The position numbers were made by a program, and so were the translations under genes. The notes beneath the pieces were generated by a model, which worked only from the letters and a program-made list of their open reading frames with translations, was not told the DNA's origin and did not search any database. From Paludibacter sp. (GTDB lineage Bacteria; Bacteroidota; Bacteroidia; Bacteroidales; Paludibacteraceae): DNA of 64,000 nucleotides. Below, piece by piece: positions 1 through 9,637 of this stretch. Location of the stretch: positions 1 through 64,000 of the forward strand of contig JADGPS010000001.1 in NCBI GenBank assembly GCA_017882285.1. Direction: 5' to 3'. How positions within the stretch are numbered: the first letter of the stretch is position 1; each line of letters begins with the position of its first letter.

Positions 1-325
1 TAAACCATACTTACTCAAAAATAACCAAAATGTCAAAGAGCTACTATTATACGGCACTATTGCCGCTTAAATGTAAATTATTTTTTACCGAACTATTGTC
101 ATTATGAACATGCAAAATTAATCATAATGATTGAAATTTTAATTAATTGCAGATAATCGTTTTTGTAATTTATTTGTTGGTTACGAAATGAAACAGAATG
201 ATTTTATTAAATAATAATATCACTCTTTTTTGTGCTTACTATATTTGATTTGTAATTCTGATGATTTTTTGAAACTGAATTTAAAGCATGAATTTTCTTA
301 TTTGTGAATTAAGCAAAGTGCCTTC
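1..325. other. intergenic, no gene recognised
   Basis: AT-rich stretch at the window edge. I see no open frame with a recognisable product, no tRNA and no strong hairpin. It lies downstream of engB on the minus strand, so it may hold its 3' untranslated region. Confidence 0.5.
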
Positions 326-934
326 TTAAACTATTGGTTTTAAACTTTTATTTATCTCTTCAATATATTTAAGGAGTTCATCACTTCCAACTCGTTTTTC
401 AGATGAAGTAAGGAAAACAGGGGGTAATTCTTCCCATTGTTCGGATAATTTTTCTTTGTAAACCTGAATATTTTCTTTGCCTTTAGCATGAGTCAATTTA
501 TCCATTTTTGTGAAGATGACCGAGAAAGGAACTCCATTTTCCCCCAACCACTCCATAAATTCGAGATCGATTTTCTGCGGTTCATGTCGACAATCAATTA
601 ACAAGAACAGGCAAGTCAATTGTTCCCGGTTGAGAATGTAATTTTCAATAATTCTCTGTAACTGATCGCGCATCTTTTTACCAGCTGTGGCATACCCAAA
701 ACCAGGTAAATCTACCAAATGCCAATTATTATTTATCAAAAAGTGATTGATTAACAGCGTTTTTCCCGGTTTCGACGAAGTCATAGCCAAATCCTTACGG
801 TTGCAAAGCATATTAATAAGTGACGATTTCCCCACATTCGAACGCCCGATAAAAGCATATTCCGGCAAACGACTATCAGGACATTTCAGATAATCGGTAT
901 TGCTGATAATAAATTCTGCAGATTTTATTTCCAT
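326..934 (-). CDS. engB: ribosome biogenesis GTPase EngB/YsxC
   Basis: TRAFAC-class GTPase that in other bacteria assists late assembly of the large ribosomal subunit. The 202-residue length is normal for the family. Visible motifs are the G1 P-loop GRSNVGKSS (residues 30-38), G3 DLPGFGYA (75-82), G4 TKMD (142-145) and a G5-like TSS near residue 175. There is no membrane segment, so it is cytosolic. It stands just downstream of the symporter gene on the same strand, but the gap has no sign of functional coupling. The identification rests on motifs and length and is firm. Confidence 0.95.
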   Translation of the reverse strand: MEIKSAEFIISNTDYLKCPDSRLPEYAFIGRSNVGKSSLINMLCNRKDLAMTSSKPGKTLLINHFLINNNWHLVDLPGFGYATAGKKMRDQLQRIIENYILNREQLTCLFLLIDCRHEPQKIDLEFMEWLGENGVPFSVIFTKMDKLTHAKGKENIQVYKEKLSEQWEELPPVFLTSSEKRVGSDELLKYIEEINKSLKPIV

Positions 935-981
935 ATTTTTTTAGTTACAAGTTACGAGAAAAAAAATCACATGAAAACAAT

Positions 982-2448
982 TCATGGTTTCAACAATTCA
1001 ACATTTCCGCGATTCAACGACAGAAAATACATTCCTCCAAACGTTATCAACCCATTTATCATTAATAATTCATATCCAAGCGGATAGTTGAATAAATTTG
1101 TAGTCAACGAATTCAAACCAAAACAAAGCAAAGGCGAAATTATTGCAATTATCGGAACCATTTTATCAAGCACTTGTCGTTTGGTAAACAGTCCAAAAGC
1201 AAACAATCCCAAAAGTGGTCCATAAGTGTAAGAAGCGATGGTATAAATGGCATCAATAACACTTTTATTATTCAACACTTTAAAAATGAGAATTATCGCC
1301 ACAAATAAAACTGACATGCCAATATGTGTATATTTTCGTTTGCGTTCAGCAACTTTCGGTTCGTTATGTTTTACCCCCAAAATATCAACCGAAAACGAAG
1401 TGGTAAGCGAAGCCAACGCAGAATCTGAGCTGGCAAAAGTAGCTGCAATAATTCCAATTACAAATAAAAACGTCACTACCGGACCCAAATATTGCGTCGC
1501 AAACAGTGGCAAAATATCGTCGGACGAAGCCGGTAAAGCTATATTGTTTTTAGTTGCCAACATAAGCAACATTGCTCCCAATGTCAGAAACAACAGATTC
1601 AGTGGAACATACGAGATACCGTACCAATACATGTTTTTCTTAGCATCATGTAGATTTTTGCAAGTCAGATTTTTTTGCATCATATCCTGATCAAGTCCGG
1701 TCATCACGATAGCAATAAATATTCCACTGAAAAATTGTTTGAAAAAGTTTTGCTTCGAATGCCAGTCGTCAAACACAAAAATGCGTGAGTGCTTATAATT
1801 TATCATGGAGGTTGCAAACTCTCCAAGGTTAAAATTCAATTGTTTCGAAACCTGAATAACCATCAAAACCAACGCAGTAATCAAACAAATGGTTTGAAGC
1901 GTATCTGTCCACACAATGGTTTTAATTCCGCTTCGGTGCGTGTAAAGCCAAATCAGAAAAACCGCTACAGATGCCGTCACCACAAACGGAATATGCCATG
2001 CATCAAAAATCAAATGTTGCAAAATAAGTGTTGCCAGATACAACCTCACTCCGGAACCAATAGTACGCGAAAGAAGGAAAAACGATGCACCGGTTTTGTA
2101 TGTATATTTTCCGAAACGCTCTTCCAAATAGGTATAAATACTGGTCAGATTCATTTTATAATACAATGGCAAGAGCACGTTGGCAATCAACAGATATCCG
2201 AAAAAGAACCCGAAAACAGTTTGCATGTACGTAAAATCAATGTTACCCACCATGCCGGGAACAGACACAAAACTCACTCCCGAAATGGACGAACCCACCA
2301 TACCGATGGCTACCACCCACCATGGAGATTTTTTATTTCCTAAAAAGAAAGCGTCATTATCCGTACTCTTTCTGCCTACAAAATAGGATATGAGCCATAA
2401 TGTCAAAAAATAGACAACAATGATAAGCAAAATAGAAAATCCCGACAT
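982..2448 (-). CDS. sodium:solute symporter (SSS family)
   Basis: Membrane carrier of the SSS/SLC5 family, 488 residues with about 13 hydrophobic segments spread evenly along the chain. The N-terminal block of polar-glycine motifs (GSSISGVSFVSVPGMVG near residues 52-68) is the usual position of the sodium/substrate site, and a long loop containing LEERFGKYTYKTGASFF follows helix 3 as in the family. The substrate cannot be read from the sequence; Bacteroidetes relatives are annotated as sugar, sialic acid or proline transporters. It lies head-to-head with recR, sharing an intergenic region of about 130 bp. Confidence 0.9.
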   Translation of the reverse strand: MSGFSILLIIVVYFLTLWLISYFVGRKSTDNDAFFLGNKKSPWWVVAIGMVGSSISGVSFVSVPGMVGNIDFTYMQTVFGFFFGYLLIANVLLPLYYKMNLTSIYTYLEERFGKYTYKTGASFFLLSRTIGSGVRLYLATLILQHLIFDAWHIPFVVTASVAVFLIWLYTHRSGIKTIVWTDTLQTICLITALVLMVIQVSKQLNFNLGEFATSMINYKHSRIFVFDDWHSKQNFFKQFFSGIFIAIVMTGLDQDMMQKNLTCKNLHDAKKNMYWYGISYVPLNLLFLTLGAMLLMLATKNNIALPASSDDILPLFATQYLGPVVTFLFVIGIIAATFASSDSALASLTTSFSVDILGVKHNEPKVAERKRKYTHIGMSVLFVAIILIFKVLNNKSVIDAIYTIASYTYGPLLGLFAFGLFTKRQVLDKMVPIIAIISPLLCFGLNSLTTNLFNYPLGYELLMINGLITFGGMYFLSLNRGNVELLKP

Positions 2449-2545
2449 GCAAATTAAATTTCTAATTCAAAAACGTACAAAAATAACTAAAAACCCCCGA
2501 AAACAATTGCTTCGTGTAAAAATAGTTTTGAACCGTTTTTTTTTA

Positions 2546-2553
2546 TAATTTTG
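2546..2553 (+). promoter_or_regulatory. putative -7 element before recR
   Basis: TAATTTTG matches the Bacteroidetes TAnnTTTG -7 element and lies 23 bp before the recR start. A TTTG at 2527-2530 is only 15 bp upstream, shorter than the usual 19-21, so the -33 element is uncertain. Confidence 0.4.
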
Positions 2554-2575
2554 CAGCTGCATTGAAAAACAGAAC

Positions 2576-3199
2576 ATGAGTATCCAGCAATTTTCATCCT
2601 CCTTACTCGAAACCGCGGTCAACGAGTTTGCCAAATTACCCGGAATCGGTCGCAAAACGGCACTGCGGCTGGTTTTGCATTTGTTGAAACAATCAGAACA
2701 CGAAGTGGAAGTTTTTGGAAATTCGTTTATTCAATTGCGCAAAGAAATTATTTACTGTAAGGTTTGTCACAACATTTCGGATAACGAAATTTGTCGCATT
2801 TGCGGAAATTCTTCAAGAGATCACGAAACTGTGTGTGTGGTTGAAAACATTAAGGATGTGATGTCAATTGAAAACACGCAGCAGTTCAGGGGATTATATC
2901 ACGTTTTGGGTGGAATAATTTCGCCAATGGATGGCATCGGACCAAGCGATTTGGAAATAGAAAGTCTGGTTCGGCGTGTTAAGGATGAAAATGTAAAGGA
3001 AGTCATTCTTGCTTTAAGTACAACAATGGAAGGTGACACAACCAACTTCTATATTTTTCGCAAACTTGCTCCGTTAAACATTAAAATCACCACCATTGCA
3101 CGTGGAATTGCTATTGGTGATGAACTCGAATATGCCGACGAAGTAACGCTGGGACGTTCGATATTAAATAGAGTAGAATTTACAAATTCATTTAAATAA
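2576..3199 (+). CDS. recR: recombination mediator protein RecR
   Basis: DNA repair protein that, with RecO/RecF, loads RecA at gaps. 207 residues, typical length. Domains in order: helix-hairpin-helix with LPGIGRKTA (residues 21-29), a C4 zinc finger with cysteines at 61, 64, 73 and 76, then a Toprim domain starting with the CVVEN segment near residue 86, and the conserved C-terminal [23 protein letters not shown]-type end. It is followed after 9 bp by a small membrane-protein gene, probably in the same transcript. Confidence 0.97.
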   Translation: MSIQQFSSSLLETAVNEFAKLPGIGRKTALRLVLHLLKQSEHEVEVFGNSFIQLRKEIIYCKVCHNISDNEICRICGNSSRDHETVCVVENIKDVMSIENTQQFRGLYHVLGGIISPMDGIGPSDLEIESLVRRVKDENVKEVILALSTTMEGDTTNFYIFRKLAPLNIKITTIARGIAIGDELEYADEVTLGRSILNRVEFTNSFK

Positions 3200-3208
3200 T
3201 AAACAACA

Positions 3209-3655
3209 ATGGAAAGAATCGTAAAAAAAATCAATCTTACTTATTATCTTATTTACACCGTTACCATTTTAGCTACTATTATTGGTTATATCCTAACAAT
3301 GAACAAAGCAAACACTGTTGATTTCAAAAGCACATTTAGCATTACTTTATCATCGGTCGTTATACTTTATATTATCGTTTCAATACCGGCTGCATTAGCC
3401 ATATTCCACAGAAATACAAAAAAATGGAGTGAAATAGAAGATCGGCTTACAAAACTAAACAAATATACTACAGGGGCAACATTGCGTTTATTAATCATCG
3501 GTTCAGGGCTGGTTTTTAGTGTAATAGCTTTTTATTTTCTACGAACCGAATCAATGATTTTCTGTGCGGTAATTTCAGCCATTGCATTGCTTTTTTGCAA
3601 ACCTACTGAAGGCAAAATAATTTCAGACCTTAAATTGGAAGACAAAGAAGAATAA
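3209..3655 (+). CDS. small membrane protein of unknown function
   Basis: 148 residues with four hydrophobic segments (about residues 13-32, 46-66, 92-112 and 115-132) and charged ends. The short loop between helices 2 and 3 is rich in Lys and Glu. I do not recognise a named family. It begins 9 bp after recR, which suggests co-transcription but does not indicate a role in recombination. The ATG start is preceded by an A-rich stretch, normal for this phylum. Confidence 0.75.
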   Translation: MERIVKKINLTYYLIYTVTILATIIGYILTMNKANTVDFKSTFSITLSSVVILYIIVSIPAALAIFHRNTKKWSEIEDRLTKLNKYTTGATLRLLIIGSGLVFSVIAFYFLRTESMIFCAVISAIALLFCKPTEGKIISDLKLEDKEE

Positions 3656-3726
3656 TCAATTATCAGTCAACAGTTTTCAGTAACCAGTTCTTTCTAATTT
3701 CAACCTTCAAATTTTCAAACTAAATT

Positions 3727-4152
3727 ATGATTATAGCAGTAGATTTCGACGGAACCATAGTAACTCACGAATATCCAAAAATAGGGAAAGAATTACCTTT
3801 TGCCATAGACTCGCTGAAACGACTTCAACAAAATCCTGAAAATCAATTAGTATTATGGTCTGTACGTGAAGGTAAAGAACTGGAAGAAGCAGTGGAATTT
3901 TGTCGAGAGCGAGGATTAGAATTTTACGCTGTCAACAGTAATTATCCCGAAGAATCAGCTGAGCATTCCGAACCCCGAAAACTCAAAGTCGATTTGTTTA
4001 TCGACGATAGGAATCTGGGTGGCTTACCCGATTGGGGTGTGATTTACAGGATGATTACTACCGGAAAATATCTCGAACCTATTACAACTGAAATTGACTC
4101 TGAATATCAGTCTAAGAAAAAAGGTTTTTTAAAAAAGATTATTAGACAGTAA
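3727..4152 (+). CDS. HAD-like hydrolase
   Basis: 141-residue protein with the HAD motif I DFDGT (nucleophile Asp6, acid/base Asp8 in VDFDGTIV). A segment LVLWSVREG matches motif II and DLFIDDRNLGG matches motif IV, so the minimal Rossmann-like HAD core is present without an obvious cap domain. Short proteins of this type are common in Bacteroidetes and the substrate is unknown. It sits alone between recR's neighbour and a GNAT gene on the same strand. Phosphatase activity is inferred from motifs only. Confidence 0.85.
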   Translation: MIIAVDFDGTIVTHEYPKIGKELPFAIDSLKRLQQNPENQLVLWSVREGKELEEAVEFCRERGLEFYAVNSNYPEESAEHSEPRKLKVDLFIDDRNLGGLPDWGVIYRMITTGKYLEPITTEIDSEYQSKKKGFLKKIIRQ

Positions 4153-4251
4153 TTTATATTGATCTTCAAGCATTGAGTTATCATTAACTAGCTAATAGGA
4201 AATCGTTAATAATTAAACCTGCTTGCAGCAGGCAAGTTGTAAATTAAAAAG

Positions 4252-4770
4252 ATGTTGTTAGAAAACGAAATTATACGGCTTCGTGCTGTTGAACCAGAAG
4301 ATTTGGAAAGATTATATGCATGGGAAAACAATCCTCAATTGTGGGTTGTAGGCAATACCCGGAATCCGTATTCTCATTTCCAACTGAAACAATATATTCT
4401 CAATTCCGACAAAGATATTTACGAAAATAAGCAACTTCGATTGATGATGGTCTGTTTAAAAACCGGCGAAACCATTGGTACGGTTGATTTATTCGATTTT
4501 GATATTCACCACAGCCGCGTCGCGCTCGGACTGTTTGTTGACATTGCATTTCAGGGGAATGGTTATGCCAAAGCCGCTCTGCTTTTGGTGGAAGACTATG
4601 TTTTCAACTTCCTTAAAATAAACCAACTCTATTGCCAAATTGCTGAAAATAATACCGCCAGCCGACATATATTTGAAAAAGAAGGCTACGAAACTAACGG
4701 AGTCTTGAAAAATTGGATAAAAACCCCCGATGGATTTGAAAATATAATTGTTTTTCAGCGATTTAAATAA
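4252..4770 (+). CDS. GNAT family N-acetyltransferase (RimJ/RimL-like)
   Basis: 172 residues in the RimJ/RimL-like GNAT fold: N-terminal IIRLRAVEPEDLERLY, central strand VALGLFVDIAFQGNGYAKAAL carrying the acetyl-CoA loop (QGNGYA in place of Q/RxxGxG/A), and the C-terminal NNTASRHIFEKEGYETNG helix-turn typical of the family. It would transfer acetyl groups from acetyl-CoA to an amine; the acceptor is not evident. It is monocistronic by spacing and followed by the ribosomal operon promoter. Confidence 0.88.
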   Translation: MLLENEIIRLRAVEPEDLERLYAWENNPQLWVVGNTRNPYSHFQLKQYILNSDKDIYENKQLRLMMVCLKTGETIGTVDLFDFDIHHSRVALGLFVDIAFQGNGYAKAALLLVEDYVFNFLKINQLYCQIAENNTASRHIFEKEGYETNGVLKNWIKTPDGFENIIVFQRFK

Positions 4771-4819
4771 ATTTTCATGATAGTATTTTAATTAAAATTC
4801 ATTTTCATCAAATTAGCTC

Positions 4820-4850
4820 TTTGTCAATCAAAGATTTATTCCTATCTTTG
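4820..4850 (+). promoter_or_regulatory. promoter of rpsF-rpsR-rplI
   Basis: TTTG at 4820-4823 and TATCTTTG at 4843-4850, separated by 19 bp, match the Bacteroidetes housekeeping sigma consensus TTTG-N19-21-TAnnTTTG. It lies about 55 bp before the rpsF start. Confidence 0.85.
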
Positions 4851-4903
4851 TCCCCGCTTTAATAAAAAACAAAATATTCATTCATTAAAAGCTAACAAAC
4901 AGT

Positions 4904-5254
4904 ATGTTAAACCATTATGAAACCGTTTTCATTCTAACTCCCGTTTTGTCTGATGTCCAGATGAAGGAAGCGGTAGAAAAGTACAAAGCTATTTTGACAG
5001 AGAATGGCGCAAAAATTACCAATGAAGAAAATTGGGGATTACGCAAATTGCAGTATCCAATCCAAAAGAAATCGACAGGTTTTTATTCGTTACTTCAGTT
5101 CGACGCTGAGTCGACCGTAATCGCTACGCTGGAAACCCAGTTCCGTCGCGACGAACGTGTTTTACGTTTCTTATCGTTCCGTTTGGACAAATATGCGTTC
5201 GAATACGCCGAAAAAAGAAAGAGTCTTAAATCTAAAGAAGTAAAGGAGAACTAA
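4904..5254 (+). CDS. rpsF: 30S ribosomal protein S6
   Basis: 116 residues. Starts [25 protein letters not shown] and contains the central [19 protein letters not shown] block and [14 protein letters not shown] strand of S6. It binds the S15/S18 platform of 16S rRNA as a heterodimer with S18. The rpsF-rpsR-rplI order is the conserved bacterial arrangement; rpsR follows after 3 bp. Confidence 0.98.
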   Translation: MLNHYETVFILTPVLSDVQMKEAVEKYKAILTENGAKITNEENWGLRKLQYPIQKKSTGFYSLLQFDAESTVIATLETQFRRDERVLRFLSFRLDKYAFEYAEKRKSLKSKEVKEN

Positions 5255-5257
5255 ACC

Positions 5258-5527
5258 ATGGCAGCAAACAACGGAGATATCAGATATTTGACTCCACCCT
5301 CAGTAGATGTAAAAAAGAAAAAATACTGTCGTTTCAAAAAAAGCGGTATTAAATACATCGATTATAAAGATGCGGAATTTTTGAAAAAATTCCTGAACGA
5401 ACAAGGAAAAATTCTTCCACGTCGCCTTACCGGTACTTCGTTGAAATATCAACGCAAAGTAGCTCAAGCAGTTAAAAGAGCACGCCACATCGCGTTGCTT
5501 CCTTATGTAACCGATATGATGAAATAA
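5258..5527 (+). CDS. rpsR: 30S ribosomal protein S18
   Basis: 89 residues. Contains [28 protein letters not shown] and the C-terminal block [33 protein letters not shown], diagnostic for S18. Forms a dimer with S6 on the 30S platform. Only 3 bp after rpsF and 19 bp before rplI, so translation is probably coupled. Confidence 0.98.
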   Translation: MAANNGDIRYLTPPSVDVKKKKYCRFKKSGIKYIDYKDAEFLKKFLNEQGKILPRRLTGTSLKYQRKVAQAVKRARHIALLPYVTDMMK

Positions 5528-5546
5528 TTAAGAAGGAGGAAAAAGT

Positions 5547-5990
5547 ATGGAAATTATATTAAAAGAAGATGTAAGTAACTTAGGTTACAAAGGCGATATT
5601 CTGAAAGTAAAAGATGGTTACGGTCGTAACTTCCTGATTCCAACAAAAAAAGCTGTGTTGGCAACTGCATCGGCTAAAAAAATGTTGGCAGAAGATTTGA
5701 AACAACGTGCTCATAAACTGGAACGTATTAAAAACGAAAGCCTTGAATTGGCTGAAAAACTAAAAGACATTACCTTAACTGTAGGCGCAAAAACCAGCAC
5801 AACAGGCAAAATCTTTGGCGCAGTTGGTCCTGTCCAATTGGCTGATGCTTTCGAAAAAGCAGGATTTGCTGTTGACCGCAAAGTAATTGTACTAAAAGAT
5901 GCCGTTAAAGAAATCGGCTCATACAAAGCTACACTGAAACTTCACAAAGAAGTAACTGTTGAAGTTGCTTTTGAAGTAGTAGCTGAATAA
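5547..5990 (+). CDS. rplI: 50S ribosomal protein L9
   Basis: 147 residues: N-terminal rRNA-binding domain (MEIILKEDVSNLGYKGDILKVKDGYGRNFLIP), long connecting helix, and C-terminal domain with SVGA-like segment GKIFGAVGPVQLADAF. Last gene of the operon; a strong terminator follows within 25 bp. A GGAGG stretch 9 bp before the start is one of few clear Shine-Dalgarno sequences here. Confidence 0.98.
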   Translation: MEIILKEDVSNLGYKGDILKVKDGYGRNFLIPTKKAVLATASAKKMLAEDLKQRAHKLERIKNESLELAEKLKDITLTVGAKTSTTGKIFGAVGPVQLADAFEKAGFAVDRKVIVLKDAVKEIGSYKATLKLHKEVTVEVAFEVVAE

Positions 5991-6010
5991 GTTTTCAATT
6001 CAAAATCATA

Positions 6011-6047
6011 AAAAACCGATACACGGCCTGTGTATCGGTTTTTTTAT
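6011..6047 (+). terminator. rho-independent terminator after rplI
   Basis: Perfect 14-bp stem, ACCGATACAC pairing with GTGTATCGGT extended by A/T, with a 5-nt loop, followed by a T run. The A run on the left arm would also serve the converging mnmE transcript. Confidence 0.9.
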
Positions 6048-6086
6048 GTGAAAACCTGAACCATAAATAATTTTTAATTCTTGGTT

Positions 6087-7484
6087 TTATTTTCCGATAC
6101 AAAATTTCCCAAATATATTTCCAAGTATCTCATTGTTAGATATTTGACCTGTAATTTCGCCAATGAAATAAATACATTCCCGAATATCTTGTGAAAGAAA
6201 ATCACCGGAAATGCCAGTATCTAATCCTTCAATAACTCGACTAATGGCTCTATGCGCATTTTGCAAAGCCTCAAAATGTCGAATATTATTAACAACTACA
6301 TCTCCGGGGTTTATTTCAGGCAATTGTGCAGCTTCAATCAGAGCTTTTTGAAGACCATCTGTGTTAATACGATCGCGCGCTGAAATATAAATGCGTTCAC
6401 TTTCAAATTGTTCAAAAAGTTGACTGAGTATTTCACGTTCATCTTCGGCAATTTTATCAATTTTATTGAAAACTAAAATTATTTTTTTCCCTTCCGCACG
6501 TTTTGCAATACGATCAGTAAGCCATTCAATATGTTCACTAACCTGCGTACAATCAACTATCCATAAGACAATAGCAGCCTGTTCAATCTTTTGATACGTT
6601 CGCTCAATGCCCATATTTTCAACTTTATCTTTCGTGTTTCGTATACCGGCTGTGTCTATAAAACGAAATGTGATACCGTTTATATTTATCGAATCTTCAA
6701 TTGAATCACGCGTTGTTCCATGAATATCAGATACAATAGCTTTGTCTTCATTCAATAATAAATTTAACAAAGTAGATTTGCCAACATTAGTTTCACCCAC
6801 CAAAGCCACAGGAATACCATTTTTAATTGCGTTTCCAACCCGGAATGAGTCAGATAGTTTTGTCATAAGCATTTCGATATCATTAGCTAAAACTTTTAAT
6901 TTACTTCGATCTGCAAATTCTACATCTTCTTCGTTGAAATCTAATTCTAATTCAACAAGCGAAACAAAATCAAGTAATTGTGTGCGAAGCTTTTGCAATT
7001 CATTTGAGAATCCACCACGCATTTGATTTAACGCCATACGATGTGAAGCGGCTGATGTCGAAGCTATCAAATCGGCCACTGCTTCGGCTTGGGAAAGATC
7101 CATTTTGCCGTTCAAAAAAGCACGTTGTGTAAATTCACCGGGTTGAGCTAAAACACATCCTTGTTCAATCAATAACTGCAATATTTGTTGCTGAACAAAT
7201 ACCGAACCGTGACACGAGATCTCCACCACATCTTCACCAGTAAATGAATGAGGTGATCGGAATACAGATATTAATACGTCATCAATCGCTTCATTATGAG
7301 TATTAACAATGATTCCAAAACTCACCGAGTTAGGTTTTTGTTGTAATAATGAAAAAGATTTTTTCTTAGATACAAAAATTGCATTACTGTATAATAATGC
7401 ATCATTTCCTGATACCCTAATTACTGCAATTCCTCCAATACCTGGAGGGGTAGAAATGGCTGTTATGGTTTTAGAAATGTTCAT
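6087..7484 (-). CDS. mnmE: tRNA uridine-5-carboxymethylaminomethyl modification GTPase MnmE
   Basis: 465 residues, normal length. N-terminal tetrahydrofolate-binding domain (ISTPPGIGGIAVIRVSG), helical domain, inserted G domain with P-loop GETNVGKSTLL (about 230-240), DTAGI and NKID motifs, and the invariant C-terminal CIGK whose cysteine is required for catalysis. With MnmG it modifies U34 of tRNAs reading NNA/NNG codons. Its start overlaps the stop of the upstream acetyltransferase gene by 4 bp, so the two are probably translationally coupled. Confidence 0.98.
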   Translation of the reverse strand: MNISKTITAISTPPGIGGIAVIRVSGNDALLYSNAIFVSKKKSFSLLQQKPNSVSFGIIVNTHNEAIDDVLISVFRSPHSFTGEDVVEISCHGSVFVQQQILQLLIEQGCVLAQPGEFTQRAFLNGKMDLSQAEAVADLIASTSAASHRMALNQMRGGFSNELQKLRTQLLDFVSLVELELDFNEEDVEFADRSKLKVLANDIEMLMTKLSDSFRVGNAIKNGIPVALVGETNVGKSTLLNLLLNEDKAIVSDIHGTTRDSIEDSININGITFRFIDTAGIRNTKDKVENMGIERTYQKIEQAAIVLWIVDCTQVSEHIEWLTDRIAKRAEGKKIILVFNKIDKIAEDEREILSQLFEQFESERIYISARDRINTDGLQKALIEAAQLPEINPGDVVVNNIRHFEALQNAHRAISRVIEGLDTGISGDFLSQDIRECIYFIGEITGQISNNEILGNIFGKFCIGK

Positions 7485-8065
7485 TCATGTTCCTTTTTTA
7501 TAAAATTATCAGGAAATACTCCATTATCCAAGGAGGATTTATGAGAAATAATTTGAGCAGGAATACCTCCTACAGTAACATTATCGGGAATATTATGATT
7601 AACAACTGCATTTGCTCCAATTGAGACATTATTTCCAATGGTGATATAACCATAAAGTTTGGCTCCAGGTCCAATATACACATTATTTCCAATAGTGGGA
7701 GCGCCATTGTAATATCCAATTGACGTTGATGGATGAATACGGCAATTTTCGCCTACATTTGCATTTTGACTTACAACTATTGTCCCATAGTGAACTAAAC
7801 AAAGTCCAGCACCAAAAACATTTTTTGGAATTGAAAATCCTAAACGCACAGCTAAGCGATGATTAATTATTTCAAGAATAACACGATATATCCGACAAAA
7901 TATATTTCTTTTTCGTACATTGAATAAATATTCAATTTTGCGTAATCGACATTGAAATCGGACAGAATCCATCCACCAATAATTATAAAAAGATAATTTC
8001 TTCAGTTGATAAGCTTTTAAATCTTGTTCAAGATAATAATTGTAAGAAGCTTTGTCAATTATCAT
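7481..8065 (-). CDS. serine O-acetyltransferase-like hexapeptide transferase
   Basis: 194 residues. An N-terminal helical part (1-85) precedes a left-handed beta-helix built from hexapeptide repeats (NVGENCRIHPSTSIGYYNG, TIGNNVYIGPGAKLYG, TIGNNVSIGANAVVNHNIPDN). The order helical-then-LbH and the HYG tripeptide resemble CysE, but the sequence is also like acetyltransferases of surface polysaccharide pathways. It overlaps mnmE by 4 bp and follows the nucleoside phosphorylase gene by 22 bp, so a three-gene minus-strand operon is likely. The acceptor is undetermined. Confidence 0.8.
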   Translation of the reverse strand: MIIDKASYNYYLEQDLKAYQLKKLSFYNYWWMDSVRFQCRLRKIEYLFNVRKRNIFCRIYRVILEIINHRLAVRLGFSIPKNVFGAGLCLVHYGTIVVSQNANVGENCRIHPSTSIGYYNGAPTIGNNVYIGPGAKLYGYITIGNNVSIGANAVVNHNIPDNVTVGGIPAQIISHKSSLDNGVFPDNFIKKEHE

Positions 8066-8087
8066 ATATTCAGGCTTTTCTGAGGTT

Positions 8088-8957
8088 TTATATACGTTCT
8101 AAAACTTTTGTAACCAGTTTTTCAATATAGGGTTTATAGTCAGTAATGGCTGCTTCAGCTCGTCTGTTAGCTATTATGCAGCAAACAGTCATAGCTTTAT
8201 GTCCCATTAATTTAGAAAGCCCTGCAATGGCAGATCCTTCCATCTCGTAATTAGTGATTTTATATTTTCCATATCGGAAACTTTCAATTTTGTCATTCAA
8301 TTGCATATCGGCCAAATCAATCCGTAATACACGACCTTGTGGTCCGTAAAAACCGTTTGCGGAAATCGTTACACCCCGTAACATATCATTTTTTCCGATA
8401 CGGTTAACTAATTCTATGTCAGCGTCTACCACATAAGGAGCTGCTAATTGTGGATTCCATACCAAATGTTTTTTCATAGCTTCTTCAAACGCTAAATCAC
8501 TTACCGAATCACGTCCGGCATAGAAATTAAGCATCCCATCAAAACCAATTGATTTTTCTGAAATCAAAGAACTACCAAGTGGAATTTCAGATTGCATACC
8601 ACCTGAAGTGCCTATTCTTATAATAGTTAGCTGGCGAAAATTAGGTTTTTCAGTTCTTGTTCCGAAATCGATATTTGACAACGCATCCAATTCGTTCATG
8701 ACGATATCAATATTATCTGTTCCAATTCCGGTAGAAATTACCGAAATGCGTTTGCCTTTATGCATCCCGGTAATTGTATTAAACTCACGACTAGAAACTG
8801 AACATTCCTGTGAATCAAAATAAGCTGCAACTAAAGCAACCCTTCCTGGGTCACCCACTAAAATTACATTGTCGGCAAGTTGTTCAGGTTTTAAATGCAA
8901 GTGGAAAATGCTTCCATCACTATTAATTATCAATTCTGATGGTGGGAAATGTTTCAT
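8088..8957 (-). CDS. nucleoside phosphorylase, uridine phosphorylase-like
   Basis: 289 residues of the PNP/UDP family. Phosphate-binding region ILVGDPGRVALVAAYFD near the N terminus, the signature TIIRIGTSGGMQSEIPLGS around residues 120-138, and the nucleoside-binding motif NYEMEGSAIAGLSKLMGHKA near 235-254 are all present. It would cleave a nucleoside with phosphate to base and ribose-1-phosphate in pyrimidine salvage. Uridine is the most likely substrate by overall type; purine cannot be excluded from sequence reading alone. Confidence 0.85.
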   Translation of the reverse strand: MKHFPPSELIINSDGSIFHLHLKPEQLADNVILVGDPGRVALVAAYFDSQECSVSSREFNTITGMHKGKRISVISTGIGTDNIDIVMNELDALSNIDFGTRTEKPNFRQLTIIRIGTSGGMQSEIPLGSSLISEKSIGFDGMLNFYAGRDSVSDLAFEEAMKKHLVWNPQLAAPYVVDADIELVNRIGKNDMLRGVTISANGFYGPQGRVLRIDLADMQLNDKIESFRYGKYKITNYEMEGSAIAGLSKLMGHKAMTVCCIIANRRAEAAITDYKPYIEKLVTKVLERI

Positions 8958-9060
8958 AATCTATGTTTTAAAAATAATTTCAAGTTTTTAGAGAAAACTA
9001 CAAATATACAAATTTTTTAATTCAGATTTTTCATTCTATAAATTTAGTTCAAATTTAAAC

Positions 9061-9096
9061 AAAAAAGCCGAAGTATTATACTTCGGCTTAATTTTT
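9061..9096 (-). terminator. terminator of the ECF sigma factor gene
   Basis: GCCGAAGTAT / ATACTTCGGC perfect hairpin (9067-9087) with an A run on the plus strand that becomes a T run in the minus-strand transcript. It lies 35 bp beyond the sigma factor stop codon. Confidence 0.88.
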
Positions 9097-9130
9097 ATAA
9101 TTTAATTTGTTGTTATACAATGAAAACGAA

Positions 9131-9637
9131 CTAATAACGATAATCTTTAAGTTGTTCTTGAAGTCTTTTGCGAGCCAGGAAAATGCGGCTCTTAACAGTT
9201 CCGATTGGTAAATTCATGTGTTGTGCAATTTCTTCATATTTAAATCCTTGAATATGCATGGAAAAAGGAATGCGATATTCGTCCGCAAAAGCTGCAATAC
9301 TATTGGAAATTTCACCAATAGCATAAGAACCTTCAGGACTATCGAAACCGGAATTTTGTGGTAAATTTAAATGATGTAAGTCTTCAGTTTTATCAACAAC
9401 GGTTTGATTTCGTACAATTTTACGGTAATTGTTTATGAAGATATTCTTCATAATAGTTAATACCCAACCTTTAAAATTGACATTATCAGTAAATTTCTCC
9501 TGATTATCCAATACTTTAAGCGTAGTGTCTTGCAATAAATCTTCGGCATCGTCACGATTTAATGTCAGTGAAAATGCAAAATTACGCATATTGCTTTGAA
9601 GCGCTACTAATTCATTTTCAAATTGAACGTCTTTCAT
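9131..9637 (-). CDS. ECF-type RNA polymerase sigma factor
   Basis: 168 residues. Region 2 with RDDAEDLLQDTTLKVLDN (about 24-41) and NFKGWVLTIMKNIFINNYRK; region 4 with YEEIAQHMNLPIGTVKSRIFLARKRLQEQL near the C terminus (helix-turn-helix for -35 recognition). No region 3, hence ECF/sigma-24 type. No anti-sigma gene is adjacent, so this is an orphan ECF factor; many Bacteroidetes have one highly conserved stand-alone example. Its regulon cannot be told from this window. Confidence 0.93.
   Translation of the reverse strand: MKDVQFENELVALQSNMRNFAFSLTLNRDDAEDLLQDTTLKVLDNQEKFTDNVNFKGWVLTIMKNIFINNYRKIVRNQTVVDKTEDLHHLNLPQNSGFDSPEGSYAIGEISNSIAAFADEYRIPFSMHIQGFKYEEIAQHMNLPIGTVKSRIFLARKRLQEQLKDYRY

Noticed and set aside
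1247-2386. Three plus-strand frames across the symporter gene
   Set aside because: They are antisense to a well-supported SSS symporter and have no family features.
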